The notes below the pieces were generated by a model that saw only the letters and a program-made list of their open reading frames with translations, was not told the origin of the DNA and made no database searches. Positions 22,458 through 33,640 of a stretch of 64,000 nucleotides of DNA are shown here, piece after piece. The first letter of the stretch is position 1. Every line of letters starts with the position of its first letter. This DNA is from Thinopyrum elongatum (lineage: Eukaryota > Streptophyta > Magnoliopsida > Poales > Poaceae). A program made the translations under genes and the position numbers. The stretch covers positions 234,372,807 to 234,436,806 of the forward strand of contig CM022300.1 in the NCBI GenBank assembly GCA_011799875.1, in the 5' to 3' direction.

Positions 22458-24226
22458 TTAGCCCCCAGATTGATTTGAATTCATTCATATCAATCTCCAA
22501 CCTCATAATCTAGCGGCTTGTCTTTCAATTAAACCTGCATCTTCCCCTAGTCAATAAATGCCAGCTTAGGATTCTTCCAAACCTGTTATTTGTCATATCT
22601 TCTCATTGATGACATCACATCCGAAAATCCTGAGAAATCCATGATGACATCACAACGAATCTTTATGCATATCCATTTATCTCGAAGATCGAGGTGTCTC
22701 TGGCTCCGAAAGTTACTGTGTCCCCTCGTTTTTCGTGCCTGCCATTACTCATCGGCTCTTCGCCTTATAAATATACGCAGGGGGCCCCTCCTTTCATTTT
22801 TATCTCGCCCCCATCTCTTCTTCTTCTTCCTTGAGTCAAAGCTCTCCGCTGCGCCACTGCTTCTGTTCGTCTACCGCCGGCCGACCCGTCCAGGACTGCG
22901 GCACCTCCCATCCCCCGTTGAACTTTGGTTAGGCATCTCCGCCGCCCTCTGCAATCCGTCAAGTACATTATCCCTTTCTCTTCAGATCTATACATGTTCC
23001 ATTGTAGTTCGTCTGAGTTCATTCATCACCATTGCCCATCTAGATATAGTTTTCCATGCACTATCTCCTAGGAATATAGTGGCGCTAATGTTGGTACCGT
23101 TTCTGCATCTAGAAAACTTAGATCCCCTTAGGAATCCGTAAGTTAGGCAGCCATTGCTCCAAAGCTTCGTCTTAGGTTTAGCAATTATTTTTCTTTTTTG
23201 AATTGTCCTCAGATCCATAATTATAAGCGCTTCAGTAGAATTTTGTTGGTCCCACACTTAGCAGAAAACTTAGCAATCTCCAACTTAAAATAAGCCGCCT
23301 TCATGTTTTTGGCGGCTCATCATTGTAATTGCAATCCGCCAGTTTTAGACATTACTCTGTTATTAAGCCAGCTCACCAGTTCCAGCGGCTCATTCTTCCT
23401 TTAATGATTATACCGTCTTTCATAGTCCTCCAGGCAAGTTGTCATTTCATAAGTGACCCGCCATTTATATTTCTGTAGCTATTAGCCCTTCTTTAGGCGG
23501 CTCAGCATGTCAAAGACCACAATTTGCAACTGGGTACCTTCCCAAGTTTCCCAGCTCATGCTCAAGGATTATAAAGAACAAGGGTTTCTGCTGGCTCAAG
23601 AGGAAATTGGCTGGCGAGTAGCCAAAGGAGATGATGTACCCCAACCTGGCGAAGGAGAAGTCGTTGCCGTCGCTCCGCCTGCCGAAAAATTGAGAGCCGG
23701 CACCGTCCCCGCCATGAAGATGGCGGCTCGGCACGGCGGCTCGTAGGGGTCCGGAATAATGTTGCCATCGGAATAGCCCCCAAGCCTGCCGTCTTGAAGC
23801 TGGTAGATTGATTTGGTCTCCCTGGTCGAGGACTCACCATCTGAGTAGATGAGAGTCTCTCCTCCAGACGCGGAATTTTCCGTAAGTTCCACACCTTGCG
23901 TGAAACCAATGAAGACAAGCTTCCGGCCGGCATGGATCAGGGCGGGTTGCGCATGCTGAGACTACTCGACGAGGTCGGTGCAGATGTCCGGCTCAGGCTC
24001 AGATCCGCCGATCTTGCCAATGAAGACATGGATTCCACCGAAGGGGACCCGGTACCCGTACTCGATTGAGTCGGCCTCGGGGCCCCAGCCATCCTCGTCG
24101 ATGTAGAGCTTGCCGCGGTGACTCTTCGTCATCTTGCCGATAGCGTATCCCTCGATCCCTGGGAAAGAGCCCTTCAAGAACTAGAAACCACCATGCGCTG
24201 GCCCCATTGTGGGGCGCCAACTATCT
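22458..24226 (-). other. Short internal domain of the minus-strand LTR element
   Basis: There are two parts. 22458-23500 is non-coding with several GGCGGCTCA-like words. 23510-24220 has open minus-strand frames, including one with KMTKSHRGKLYIDEDGWG and IEYGYRVPFGGIHVFIGK, and another with LQDGRLGGYSDGNIIPDPYE. These look like real but broken protein pieces next to the primer site, so they may be Gag remnants. I do not recognise the family. Confidence 0.5.
24204..24219 (-). other. Primer binding site of the minus-strand element
   Basis: The minus strand reads TGGCGCCCCACAATGG, seven bases inside the LTR edge at 24227. It is similar to the TGGCGCC... primer sites of grass Gypsy elements; tRNA not identified. 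Confidence 0.6.
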
Positions 24227-24671
24227 TGGTTTTGTCACGGCAGATGTCCTAGTGTGAGGACTTAGTCGTGAGGCCATCGCAACTGGGTGGTTAGCTTGTT
24301 GGGGTTGATCGGAATCGAGGGAGACGAGTTTACCCAGGTTTGGCCCCTCATGATCGAGGTAATAGCCTACTTCCTGCTTGTTGCTTATTGCTTGGGGATC
24401 AATTACAAGGGAGCGGATTCGCTTGACCTAGCTCTTGATCGATTGTAACTTAGTCCTATCTGCTTCTCAGACTCACCTTTATATAAAGGTCGAGGCCCAG
24501 GGCTTACAAGAGTCCGGGTCGTACTACGATCTGTGACCTAGTATGTTTCTGACTTGTCTTGTTTCCTAAGTAAGGAAACTCCAGGCGGCTTACGCTTCAG
24601 GGCCTTGAGTCACCATCTTCGGATACTGGGCCGTAAGCCGGCCTGCTTGGTGAACCGCCCTGCTAGACTTG
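24227..24671 (-). repeat. Right LTR of the minus-strand element, cut by CACTA
   Basis: It matches 8648-9085 closely up to ctagacttg, then stops where CACTA begins at 24672. Confidence 0.8.
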
Positions 24672-25099
24672 CACTAAAAAAATACACTTCCGTGATGATA
24701 CGTGTTTGTCACAGTAGGTCACGTTTTCTGTCATGCATTTACATCCATGACGATTTTATGACAGAATCAAGATAGTCATACATGTGCTGTCGTAGAAGTG
24801 TTCCATGACAATACCAAAATTATCATCATGGAAGTGTCCACTTCCATGACGATAAATGGCGTGTCATGGAAGTGTTTTCGTCAAGGGTAACCGGCATGTG
24901 GCATCCACCGTAAAGGGTCTTTGTTAAGCTATCGAGTGCTGGTTTGGATTCGATAACCCGTTAACAACCCTAACCAATGGGGATTTTCCACGTGTAAAAT
25001 TCTCATTCGCCGAAGGATCCATGCGTCAGCTCCTCGTTGGGACAGACGTCAACCGTCCATTGGACAGGAGTCTCCAATGAAACATTGACACGTGGGACG

Positions 25100-25950
25100 G
25101 CCCAATAGAGGCCCATATAGGTTTAAAAGCCGGCCCAGGTAAAGGCCTATAAGATTTTGTCAGATCTAACGGGCCGGCCCATTCATTTTCTTGACCAAAT
25201 TCTGGCCCACATCAGATACGGCCCGTCAAATGCCTGCAATATTCTAGGCCAGTTTATGCCCCATAACAGATCCTGCCCATTAACAGCCTACAATAGTTTG
25301 GGACAAATTACGGCCCATAACAGATACGGCCCTTTAACAGCTACTGTGCCTTTGGGCCAATTGGGGGCCTGCTTTGCTCTTCAGCCTGTTAATGGCCCAC
25401 TTAACAGTTCGGCCCAATAATAGTTTCGGTCTGTCAGCGGCCTTGTGTACATATGGGCCTCTTTCGACCTGGTTTCACTTTTGGCCATTTAAAGGCCGAG
25501 CTGCATCTGGGCCAAATTCTGGTCTGTAGAGACTTTCGGCCTCTTAACGGCCTGTAGTCTTCGTGGATACATTTTAGCCCAAACTGCCTATCGGCCCGTA
25601 AAAGGCCCTTGATAGTGTTGGGCCTAATTTCGGCCCGCTATGCAATTGGCCTGCTTCCAGCCCGTCCTGAAATTGGGCCCACCAAGGCCCAACAACATTT
25701 CAGCCTGTTAATGGCCCGTCATATCACTGGGCCAATAATGGGCCGATGTATATTCCAGCCTGCTGTTGGCCCGTGATTTGTTCGACACAATTCAGGCTCA
25801 ATCTACATCTCAGCCTGTTAAAAGCCCATTTTATTTTCTGGCTGAATTAAGGCAAGTGCTTTACTCGGCCTTTTAAAGCCCAAAACTAATAGAGGGCCAG
25901 ATTAAGTCTAGGCCTACTAAAGGCCCAAGATGATTGTAGGCCCATGGTTC
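25100..25950. repeat. CACTA subterminal GGCC-rich repeat zone
   Basis: Dozens of irregularly spaced motifs of the form cGGCCCATTAACAG, GGGCCaaatt and GCCTGTTAATGG occur in both orientations. Such degenerate subterminal arrays are known binding sites for CACTA proteins. No gene seen. Confidence 0.7.
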
Positions 25951-26790
25951 GGCGCATTCATAGTGATTGGTGGCCGGCCAGTTTTAGTACCGATTTTTTT
26001 AAATATAAACCTAACGTATTGGCTAATTGCGCTCCGATCAAAGATTACGACCTTTTCTCAGAGCAACGACAGAACATCCACAAATAAATTACAGCATCGT
26101 GACGAAGAATAAACCTAGACTATACAACAAAGAAATTACATCATATTACATCCCCTGGGCATCAAAGTTTGCCGCCAGTGATAATAAAGGGCAAGAAGAT
26201 AGCAGATTCCATACACTGGGCAGGTCACCACTAGTGGAAGTAAACATGCCAACAAAATAATAGACAGAACCGACAACACTTCACCACAGTTCAAGAAAGG
26301 TTAGCCCTGCCCAGGAGCTGCAGCGCAAGAAGCTTAGCAACCTGATGAGGCTGCGCTTGTTTGATGCTTATATCCACCAACTCAAGCTACATAGAATCAA
26401 TAGATGTCCTGTACTTATGGTTAATCTTGCATAGAGATTGGAGTTCCAGTCAGATTTGAGCGGAAGCATGTCTATCTGCTTGAATTTCAGACTGAAGAAG
26501 TCGAACAGATTCAGGCGGCGACTTCATCGACCTTGTGTCATTGCTATTAGCGAGTAAGTTTGACACTATGTCAAGACATGACTTTGGGGTTGTATCGCTA
26601 TCCTCAAGATGTGTTTCCTTCTTCTCTAGAATATATGTTGGAGGGACAAGCAATGGGTTCGTCTCACTATCATTGTGGCAGTTCTTCCTAGCATCAGTGA
26701 TGTCACCCTGAAGGAGAAACAAGTAGGTAGATAACATGTTTTGCACGTATTAGCATCAGTGTTGTCAATTCATCTCATTTCTTAGTCAGA

Positions 26791-27150
26791 AATAAAGAGA
26801 CACTGTTTAAAATAGCATTAACATAATAGGCATTGTTCATAGTTAAGACGGCAGGAAATGGCATTATGCAGGAGCGGCCAGCTTCACCACACCACTGGAT
26901 TACAGATCAAGAACACAAGCATACATGTAGTGCTAAACAACGTATAAGCATGAATGGTGAGTGTACTGTCAATTTATACCATTTTAGATTGGTAAATAAA
27001 GAGACATGATTTAAATAACATTAACATAATATGACATTGTTCATAGTTAAGACATAGCAGGATATGACATTGTGCTGGAGTTGGTAGTTTCACCACACCA
27101 CTAGATTACAGATAAGAACACACGCATACATGCAGTGCTAAAGAAGATAA
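26791..27150. repeat. Tandem duplication, period about 204 bp
   Basis: Units start at 26791 and 26995 with aataaagagaca; they share cattaacataat and ttcaccacaccact. They lie in the intron of the CACTA gene. Confidence 0.75.
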
Positions 27151-27458
27151 CTTGCTATGTTTAGTTTAATTTACATGGTATGAATAAGGAACTAGGTTGT
27201 GCAACTAAAAACTGAAATTGAGAAGGATAAACTTATGTTTATGTACTTCTTCGTAATAAACTTTGAACATGCAATTTGATGCAGACGACAAAAATAAACA
27301 ACATTTGCAGTCATAACTATCCAAATATACACAATAAAGTTTGAAGGCTTGAGGAGGACAAACTTACGTTAGTAGTGAAGACTAGCTCTATAAAGCCCTT
27401 GTCCATATTGATGGGGGGGGGGGGGTAATTCAAGAACTTTACCACAGACTCTTCTTCA

Positions 27459-28130
27459 AGAGCATTGCCTTTATTCTACATTTTGTTAAGAGTAAATATA
27501 GATGTGATAATATAGGAACAAATGGCGATTATTAAAGCTAAGATGCAGACTATAAATGTAAGTACAACATACATGCAAAAGGCACTGACAAGAGCAATGC
27601 AGAGCTAAACTTCTTCAGTAGCATTGGTTTTATTCAATATTCTGGCAATAGTAAATATAGATGTGATGTGTAGAAAATGGAGGGCAAGGGAATAAGCTAC
27701 AAAGTGTACATGAACAACTAGCTGACAATATAAGTACAGTGATGAACGACGACAGATACTTACAATAACAATGCAGAGCAAAACTTCTACATAAGCATTG
27801 GGTTTATTCTACATTAATGTAAGCATTAATATCACTGTCCAAGATATCTTCCGATATTCCGATAAATCGGCCGATTTATCGCTTACCTGTGTCTAACCGA
27901 TAAGATAAATTGGCTGATAAATTAGCCGATATGCCGATAAACTGGCCGATTTACCCCTTATCATGGGTCAACCGGTAAGCTCCCGATAAGCGATATCCCC
28001 AACATTGATTAACATAGATCTGATAATTTGGAGCGAACAGTGGATAAGCAAGCTATAATGCACAATGATGTCACATAATCCACCAGGTATGAATGTAAGT
28101 ACAATGATAGGACAACATGTACTAACAAGA
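27459..28130. repeat. Degenerate tandem units with inserted palindromic block
   Basis: Three related units begin near 27459, 27610 and 27795 (gcattg..tttattctacatt, then gtaaatatagatgtgata). The third is interrupted by a CCGAT/ATCGG-rich block (about 27846-27990). A run of 13 G at 27413-27425 lies just before the array. Confidence 0.6.
27860..27881. repeat. Perfect 22-bp palindrome in a CCGAT cluster
   Basis: The arms are CGATAAATCGG and its exact reverse complement. Related copies with one or two changes follow to about 27990 (gataaactggccgattta, ccgataagcgatat). The block appears to interrupt a tandem unit, so it may be a small inserted element. Confidence 0.75.
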
Positions 28131-28334
28131 GCAAAGCAGCGAGCAGCATAGTTGCGATATCCTAGGTTTTGCGGCGCTGGTTCTATCGCCAATATAAGTG
28201 GGGTGCTATCTGATTTCTAAGGTACCACCACCTTTTTCAAGGACTTTGCTTGTACTCCCTCAGGTTCTACAATCACCCTCTTCCTTTTGGATGTCTGAAA
28301 CACAAGAACAACATTTGAATGGAAAAACATGGTA

Positions 28335-28448
28335 CTCCCTCCGTCCAATAAAGTTTGTCCCAAGCTTGTGGATTGAATGAATGTATTTAGCACTAACTTG
28401 GTGCTAGATAAATCCATTTGAGGGACAAGCTTTTTCGGACGGAGGGAG
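28335..28448. mobile_element. Stowaway MITE in CACTA intron
   Basis: The ends CTCCCTCCGTCC and GGACGGAGGGAG are flanked by TA (28333-28334, 28449-28450). It is 114 bp and lies between two predicted exons. Confidence 0.92.
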
Positions 28449-29135
28449 TATGACGACAAATGGAATAGGTATTGATAATGGATGGGCATGGAATCTTCAC
28501 ATATATCATGAGTAAACTAAGCAGATGGCGGTGCAACGAAACAGAAGAAATGCAAGACACCTTATGCAAGATACGTGCAACCAATAAAACGTTGCCAAAT
28601 TAGAACAGGCACCTTATTGGGTGAACAGGATAGGCCATATGCCTTTGACTCCTTGAGCTCAGAATAGTCATTAGGATCATATGCTAAATACGAATCTATA
28701 GGTCGGGAGCATGTGGGTTTCATTGCATCCAGAATGGACCTTAATCCCTTGATGCCAAGTTTGTTACCCATTGAACTGTTCCGCAATATTCTTCTGATGT
28801 GCGCATTCTTATATTCATTGTGATTACGTACAATATCTGAGAAGCATGAAAAAATAAATAGTAGTGAGATTATCTTTGTAATGAAGAGGATATTCTAATA
28901 TAATAGGGGCTCCCTGTAAACCCTTGTGTGCTATCAGTGGATTCCGATGAGAGAGCCCATGTGTGCTATAATATGGTGCGTAGATTAATATAATCTAGCA
29001 CAACTACACAAAAAAATAGGCTCCTTGTCGGGAGCTCCAGATGTAAGGATAGTTGGCAGATGATAGGTTCATAATATACTGTATAGAAAGTTTATTGCCA
29101 AACCATGATAACGAGAGCGCATAGCCACTAGGCAG

Positions 29136-30587
29136 ATCATAGTGTAGATAAAAGGGGTACACCATAACAATCATAAATAAATCGGGAAAGCGGAACTGGC
29201 TGGAAAATACGGGTTGTATTACCGCTACTAATATAAAGCCTATCGATCACCTACAGGCCAGCTCTATTCATCTGAAGGTGCACTGCTGTTACTATCAGTG
29301 TAGTCTATCAAAGACCGCACAGCTCCCACCATTTCCTGGATATTATGGCAAACCAACTCGAAGTGCTGAAATCATGTAGCACAAGCGGCCCAATAGAGCT
29401 GTCGACTACAGATGTCCCTGCTCCCCTTCCTGACAAGGAACATACTGTACTTACTAAAGAAGAACAGAAGAGGAACGTGTTAAAGAATAGAAGGGGAAGC
29501 ATATTATTGAGATTCCGCTTCTTTCTCTATAATGTTGGTTGACCACCCATGATGAATTAGAGTGCCCAAATAAATGCAATTCCACGATCTCTCTCTATAT
29601 GTGGCCACATGCATTTGGAAACTCAAGTGGGAGCATTAGCTGACCAATTAAATGCGTGTCTGTTAACTAATGTCAGTATCATATCACATTCATATTTGAA
29701 GAAGTAAGCTTTGGACGTATGATTCGTGTGTTGTTTAGCTTCAAGAGTGGACTGCTACTAGTACGACACAAAGCACCTACACATATCATAGTGTAGATAT
29801 AATGGGAAAACCCTAAGCATCATGAGTAAAATCAGGAAAGTGGAACTTGCTAGAAAATATGTGCTAGTATTGCCAGAACGGCTAGAAAGGCTTCGGAAAC
29901 CAGCTCTCTACAACTGAAGGCGCAGTACTGTTACTATCAGTCTAACTCTCAAAGGCGACACAGCTCCCAACATTTACTGGATATTACGGCAGACCCACAC
30001 AAAGAGTTGAAAGCGTCCATGACAAGCGACCGAATAGACCTGTACACTGCAAATGTCCCTGCTCCTCTTCACTACAAGGAACATATTGTACTACTATTAT
30101 ACTCCCTCTATTCCTAAATACAAGTCTTTTTAGAGATTCCACTATGGATCACATAAGGATGTATATAGATACATTTTAGAGTGTAGATTCACTCATTTTG
30201 CTCTGTATGTAGTCCATGGAGGAATCTCTACAAAGACTTATATTTAGGAACGGAGGGAGTACTTATTAAAGAAGAGCAGAAGAGGAGCATGCTAAAGAAG
30301 AGCAAGTAGATTTTCGATAATAAAATGTTCGTTGCCCACACATGATGAACCAGAGCGCATAAAGAATGCAACTCCCTGCTGTCCCTCGATATGTGGCGCA
30401 CGTGCTTTTCGAAAGTAAAGTAGGAGCATTAGTTGACCAATTAAACATTCTCTGTTTTGGTACAACATGCCAGCATCATATCAGATTCGTATTTGAGCAA
30501 CTAAGTTTGTTATTATGAGTGGCATGTTGTTTAGCTTGATGGGTTGAGGAGCACTGCTTGCACGTCTCGAAGCACCTACGATGATGG
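29136..30587. repeat. Long tandem duplication, period 648 bp
   Basis: Unit A starts at 29136 and unit B at 29784, both with atcatagtgtagata. They align throughout (gtccctgctcc, gaacagaagaggaac-like, gaccaattaaa). Unit B carries a Stowaway MITE. A further diverged piece appears at about 31058 (ggggaaaaccataagcat). Confidence 0.8.
30102..30259. mobile_element. Stowaway MITE in tandem unit B
   Basis: The inverted ends are CTCCCTCTATTCCTAAATA and TATTTAGGAACGGAGGGAG with TA at 30100-30101 and 30260-30261. It is absent from unit A, so it inserted after the duplication. Confidence 0.92.
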
Positions 30588-30618
30588 TACTGAATATATG
30601 GGAATGTCTTGATGCAAG

Positions 30619-31031
30619 TCGCCTGAATTTCATCATTTGGGTCAGTCGACCATTTCAGGCGGTTGGATGAAGATCCTATGTCTCCTAACCCTTCTTCTTC
30701 CTCGCCTCTTATTCTTCCCCTACAGACCACCGCACGGGCCGCCGACCAAACCACCGGCCCCCACCCTCCCCTGAACCGCCCACCACCTCCGGTCTTCCGA
30801 TGGCCCCGGCCATCCCTCTAGCCAACCCCACCCCCACCCGCCCACCCGTGTAGTGTTTTGCCTTCGGCGAGGCCCCACCATAGCCCAACGACCGCTCCCC
30901 ACAACCACTGGCCCCACCTGAAACCCTAAGATAGATAATGGGGCAGCCCTCCGGCGAGCCCCTTCCTTCTCTCTGGCGAACTCGAGCGAAGTCCCAATAA
31001 TGGACTGACCCCAAATTGAAATTCAGTCGAC
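30619..31031. mobile_element. TIR-bounded GC-rich insertion (possible captured fragment)
   Basis: Inverted ends of about 30 bp (ctgaatttcatcatttgggtc at left, complement of gaccccaaattgaaattcag at right) bracket about 350 bp of GC-rich, Pro/Gly-coding-like DNA. The enclosed sequence differs sharply from the AT-rich surroundings. I could not find a target duplication. A Mutator-type gene-fragment carrier is one possibility. Confidence 0.45.
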
Positions 31032-31293
31032 TGTCATTTAAGCTAATGCAGAATATAAAAGGGGAAAACCATAAGCATTGCGAGTATAGTGGTGAGAGTG
31101 CCATGGTGGATCTGAAGGCGCAAAACAGACAAAGGCAACTTCGCAACCAATGTTTGGTTTCAACTAACAAGTAAGATTCTAAGTGATGGACAGGAAATCA
31201 CAGTAAAGCAGTGGCGATCTATTTTCTTGCTGAGATAAGTAACTTGAGCAGATACGAAAGAGTACCGCCTCTGGTGTGGCACCATGTAAGCAT

Positions 31294-31548
31294 CTACTGA
31301 GACGTTGAGGGTGCTGTGGTAGCGATGGATGTCGGCAGCGTGGAAGCAGATCTAGGAGGGCAGACGGTGGCGGCGAGGGAAATATCCCGGCGTGGTGGAC
31401 GAGACGGTCGTACGAGCGGCCTCGGCAAGGTCGACGATGGCGCGGATGAAGTGAGAGGACGCAATGCAAGGATCCTGGTCCGAAGCCGTGGATGAGAGAG
31501 GTCGATCTCTTGTAATGGATTGCGACGCTGGGGTAACAGCTCTGGCAT
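31294..31548 (-). pseudogene. Possible first exon of the CACTA gene
   Basis: The minus strand is open from ATG 31548 (MPELLPQRRN) to 31294, rich in Pro, Ser and Arg. It is followed by text that could contain a splice donor. It lies downstream of a promoter-like region with repeated TTTTGGCGCCC motifs. No domain recognised; exon boundaries are uncertain. Confidence 0.3.
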
Positions 31549-31608
31549 GGTGGAGGAGGACGGCGGTGGATGGGGTGGCGGGCGAAGGAAACTGGGGTGG
31601 AGAGGGTG

Positions 31609-31836
31609 TTTTGGCGCCCACGGAGTACGAATGGGGAAATGGAGGGAGAGAGGTAGGGGGAACCATTTCTTCAGGACGCACTTGTCTCAAATGCGAGGAA
31701 ATTTACAAACTTAGCCCCCATTTATATTTTCCTACATCACAACCATATTGGTCGGTTGGGGATAGGACGGTAATCTCACATACACCGAATACTTGCAGAC
31801 GGATATTTCGGCCGAGGAGAGTTTCTTTTGGCGCCC
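31609..31836 (-). promoter_or_regulatory. Repeated E2F-like motifs TTTTGGCGCCC
   Basis: Identical 11-mers occur at 31609-31619 and 31826-31836, and a decayed one at 31892-31902 (tttggtgcccg). They contain TTTGGCGC, which fits the E2F consensus TTTSSCGC. A 64-bp tandem duplication (31804 and 31868) created one of the copies. Confidence 0.5.
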
Positions 31837-31929
31837 ACCCTGTATGAATCCGGGGAGGTGAGAGGTGATTTCGGCCGAGGAGAAACTGTGGTTTGGTGCC
31901 CGCCGTGTATGAATCCGGGTGAGAGGCGG

Positions 31930-32832
31930 TTATGTCATGTTTGAGTGAAATTACAAGCCTGCCCCTATCGAAACCTATAGAAATCGAGCTGACTGGTTTT
32001 GCGTGTCAGGGTTGGGCAGTAATTTCCATCTCCCCGATTTTACGCCGATTCGTTCAAATTTTTGGAGAAAAAGATTGCACGTTTACCGTGCCAACTCAAT
32101 TTGAATCCATTTTGTATTCTTTTTTTTGGGTAGGATCCATTTTGTATTCCAATACAAATCTATAACATCATTTTTTATATATACTTTCAAAAGCACAACA
32201 CCCTTTATACATAAATATGGTTTACGAATGGCATGATCTCAGATTCATAAGGCTGAATCCATCTTAATTTGACTTTTCAAATATGTGAAACCACTTTATG
32301 TTGAAATCCAATGTATGCATTCCTCGCTAACTGTCTCCAATTAGTTTGTGTTTCATGCGGGTCTTTTTACTTCTCAAACACGTATAATGTGCTTGACACA
32401 CACAACATATATAGAGTGTAATCCCGTTTAGACATTAATTGCATATAAACCATGCATTGCCTCTAATTAAAAAAATCTATGGATCACTAATATTGATAAA
32501 CTAAATATCATTACACGTGTCCCCAAATTCAAATGAATATGCATGTTTGATAGACCAAATTTCGTTATGATATTTATCGTTGTCCTGATCTCTAGATTAA
32601 ATATTTGAATCCCCTTTAATCCAGATATTCACCTCATATAGCTATCACTCATGCTTATATAACTCTCTAGACCTATACGCGTTCACCGTCTCACGGGTAT
32701 CTCTTGTGCTACTTGTATGTCGACAACAGTCTTTTATCTTCGTAACACACTGATGGTACTATCTCCCTCGACCTTCACTCTATCTCTCTCGAAGTATATC
32801 TCGCTCACTACTATGTGTCTCTAATTAACTAT
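31930..32832. other. AT-rich intergenic DNA
   Basis: I see no gene or terminal repeat here. Direct repeat of tccattttgtatt near 32107 and 32141. Confidence 0.4.
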
Positions 32833-33260
32833 GATTCTCCCTGTGAAATCTCTTTCTCTCACACAAACACAAACTTCGTCTCCCGGGGTCTCATTTCTCT
32901 CTACTATTTCCCACGTATGCCGCTCACACACACCCTCACAAACATAGATGTCTCGCTTTCCCTATGTCTAAGTAGCCATGACTCTCCCTCTTAAATCTCT
33001 CTCTCTCACACACAAACACAAACTCCGTCTCGCAGGGTCTCATATCTCTCCACAATTCCCTTTGTATGTCGCTCAGACACCCTCTCTCCCTAGGGATATC
33101 TCGCGTTCCCTGATATGTCTCTCTAGCTACGACTCTCCTTGTGAAATATCTTTCTCTCTCGCAAACACAAAACTCTGTCTCTCGGGATCTCATTTCTCTT
33201 TGATATTCGTTTGTATGTCACTCACATGCACCCTCTCTCTATCTCTCTCCCACCCACACA
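32833..33260. repeat. CT-rich tandem repeat, about 150-bp unit, 3 copies
   Basis: Units begin with gactctccct-type text at 32833, 32980 and 33131 (periods 147 and 151). Each holds ctctctcacacaaacacaaactc, a ctcatttctct block and a ctttgtatgtcgctcac block. Confidence 0.85.
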
Positions 33261-33640
33261 CATAACTCAGCCTTCTGATCCACTTGACTAATATCTCTAA
33301 CACACACACTAGCCGATCTCCCTCTTGCTAGCATCTCTATCTTTCTATTTCTCTGTTTCTCCACCAACCTTCTTTCTTGCCTGCACTCTTGCTTCCTATC
33401 ACGCACACTATATCTGTTTCTCTCTACATGCATTCATGCACCCTCTTTTTATCTTTCTCTCACACACACATAACTCACCCCTCTGAACCACTCGACTGTT
33501 AACTCTAACACAAAAACTAGTCGATGTCCCTCTAGCTAGCATTTCTATCCCTCTATCTATTTGTTTCTCCATCAACCTTTCTTTCTCGCACACACTCTTG
33601 CTTCCTATCACGCACACTATATGTGTTTCTCTATACATGC
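33225..33640. repeat. CT-rich tandem repeat, 210-bp unit, 2 copies
   Basis: Units start at 33225 and 33435 with catgcaccctct and share cttgcttcctatcacgcaca near their ends. This unit directly follows the 150-bp array. Confidence 0.85.

Larger units (their letters stand above)
8648..24671 (-). mobile_element. Minus-strand LTR element, invaded and truncated
   Basis: Two copies of one LTR face each other across a short internal domain. The left LTR is 8648-9163 plus 22426-22457, split by the Tat element. The right LTR begins at 24227 and is cut at 24671 by a CACTA end. The primer site next to the right LTR shows minus-strand orientation. The internal domain (22458-24226) is only about 1.8 kb, with no RT or integrase, so the element is non-autonomous or internally deleted. 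The missing tail of the right LTR (expected to continue ttcctcggcgcc) was not found anywhere in the window. Confidence 0.75.
26295..28799 (-). pseudogene. 3' exons of a CACTA-borne gene, degraded
   Basis: Three minus-strand exons share phase 0: about 28840-28611 (contains RNHNEYKNAHIRRILRNSS), 28296-28226 (TSKRKRVIVEPEG, a basic nuclear-signal-like run) and 26712 to about 26295. Splice sites look normal (AAG|GTGCCT; TTTCAG|AC; CTTCAG|GG). The last exon has a helical stretch VRLLQSEIQADRHASAQ, then a TGA near 26450 and a TAG about 70 bp further, with protein-like sequence (LELQSLCKINHKYRTS) in between. The charged C-terminal helix resembles CACTA-encoded proteins. Which CACTA gene this is, transposase or accessory, is uncertain. 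Confidence 0.5.
24672..31930 (-). mobile_element. CACTA DNA transposon, left end and gene region
   Basis: The left terminus is CACTAAAAAAATACACTTCCGTG, directly abutting the interrupted LTR. Within 24672-24900 the words cttccatgac and gtcatggaag recur in both orientations, including a perfect 10-bp-arm inverted repeat at 24827-24848. A GGCC-rich subterminal zone follows, then minus-strand exons. This layout fits Triticeae CACTA elements. The right terminus (an inverted copy ending TAGTG) was not found, so the stated right edge is only the end of the presumed promoter. The element may be truncated or its end may lie elsewhere. Confidence 0.6.

Noticed and set aside
22590..23141. 183-codon plus-strand frame
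   Set aside because: Lies antisense in the short internal domain of the minus-strand LTR element, with no domain or codon signal.
27413..27425. Run of 13 G as a G-quadruplex or regulatory site
   Set aside because: A single homopolymer in a CACTA intron; slippage or assembly uncertainty is the simpler view.
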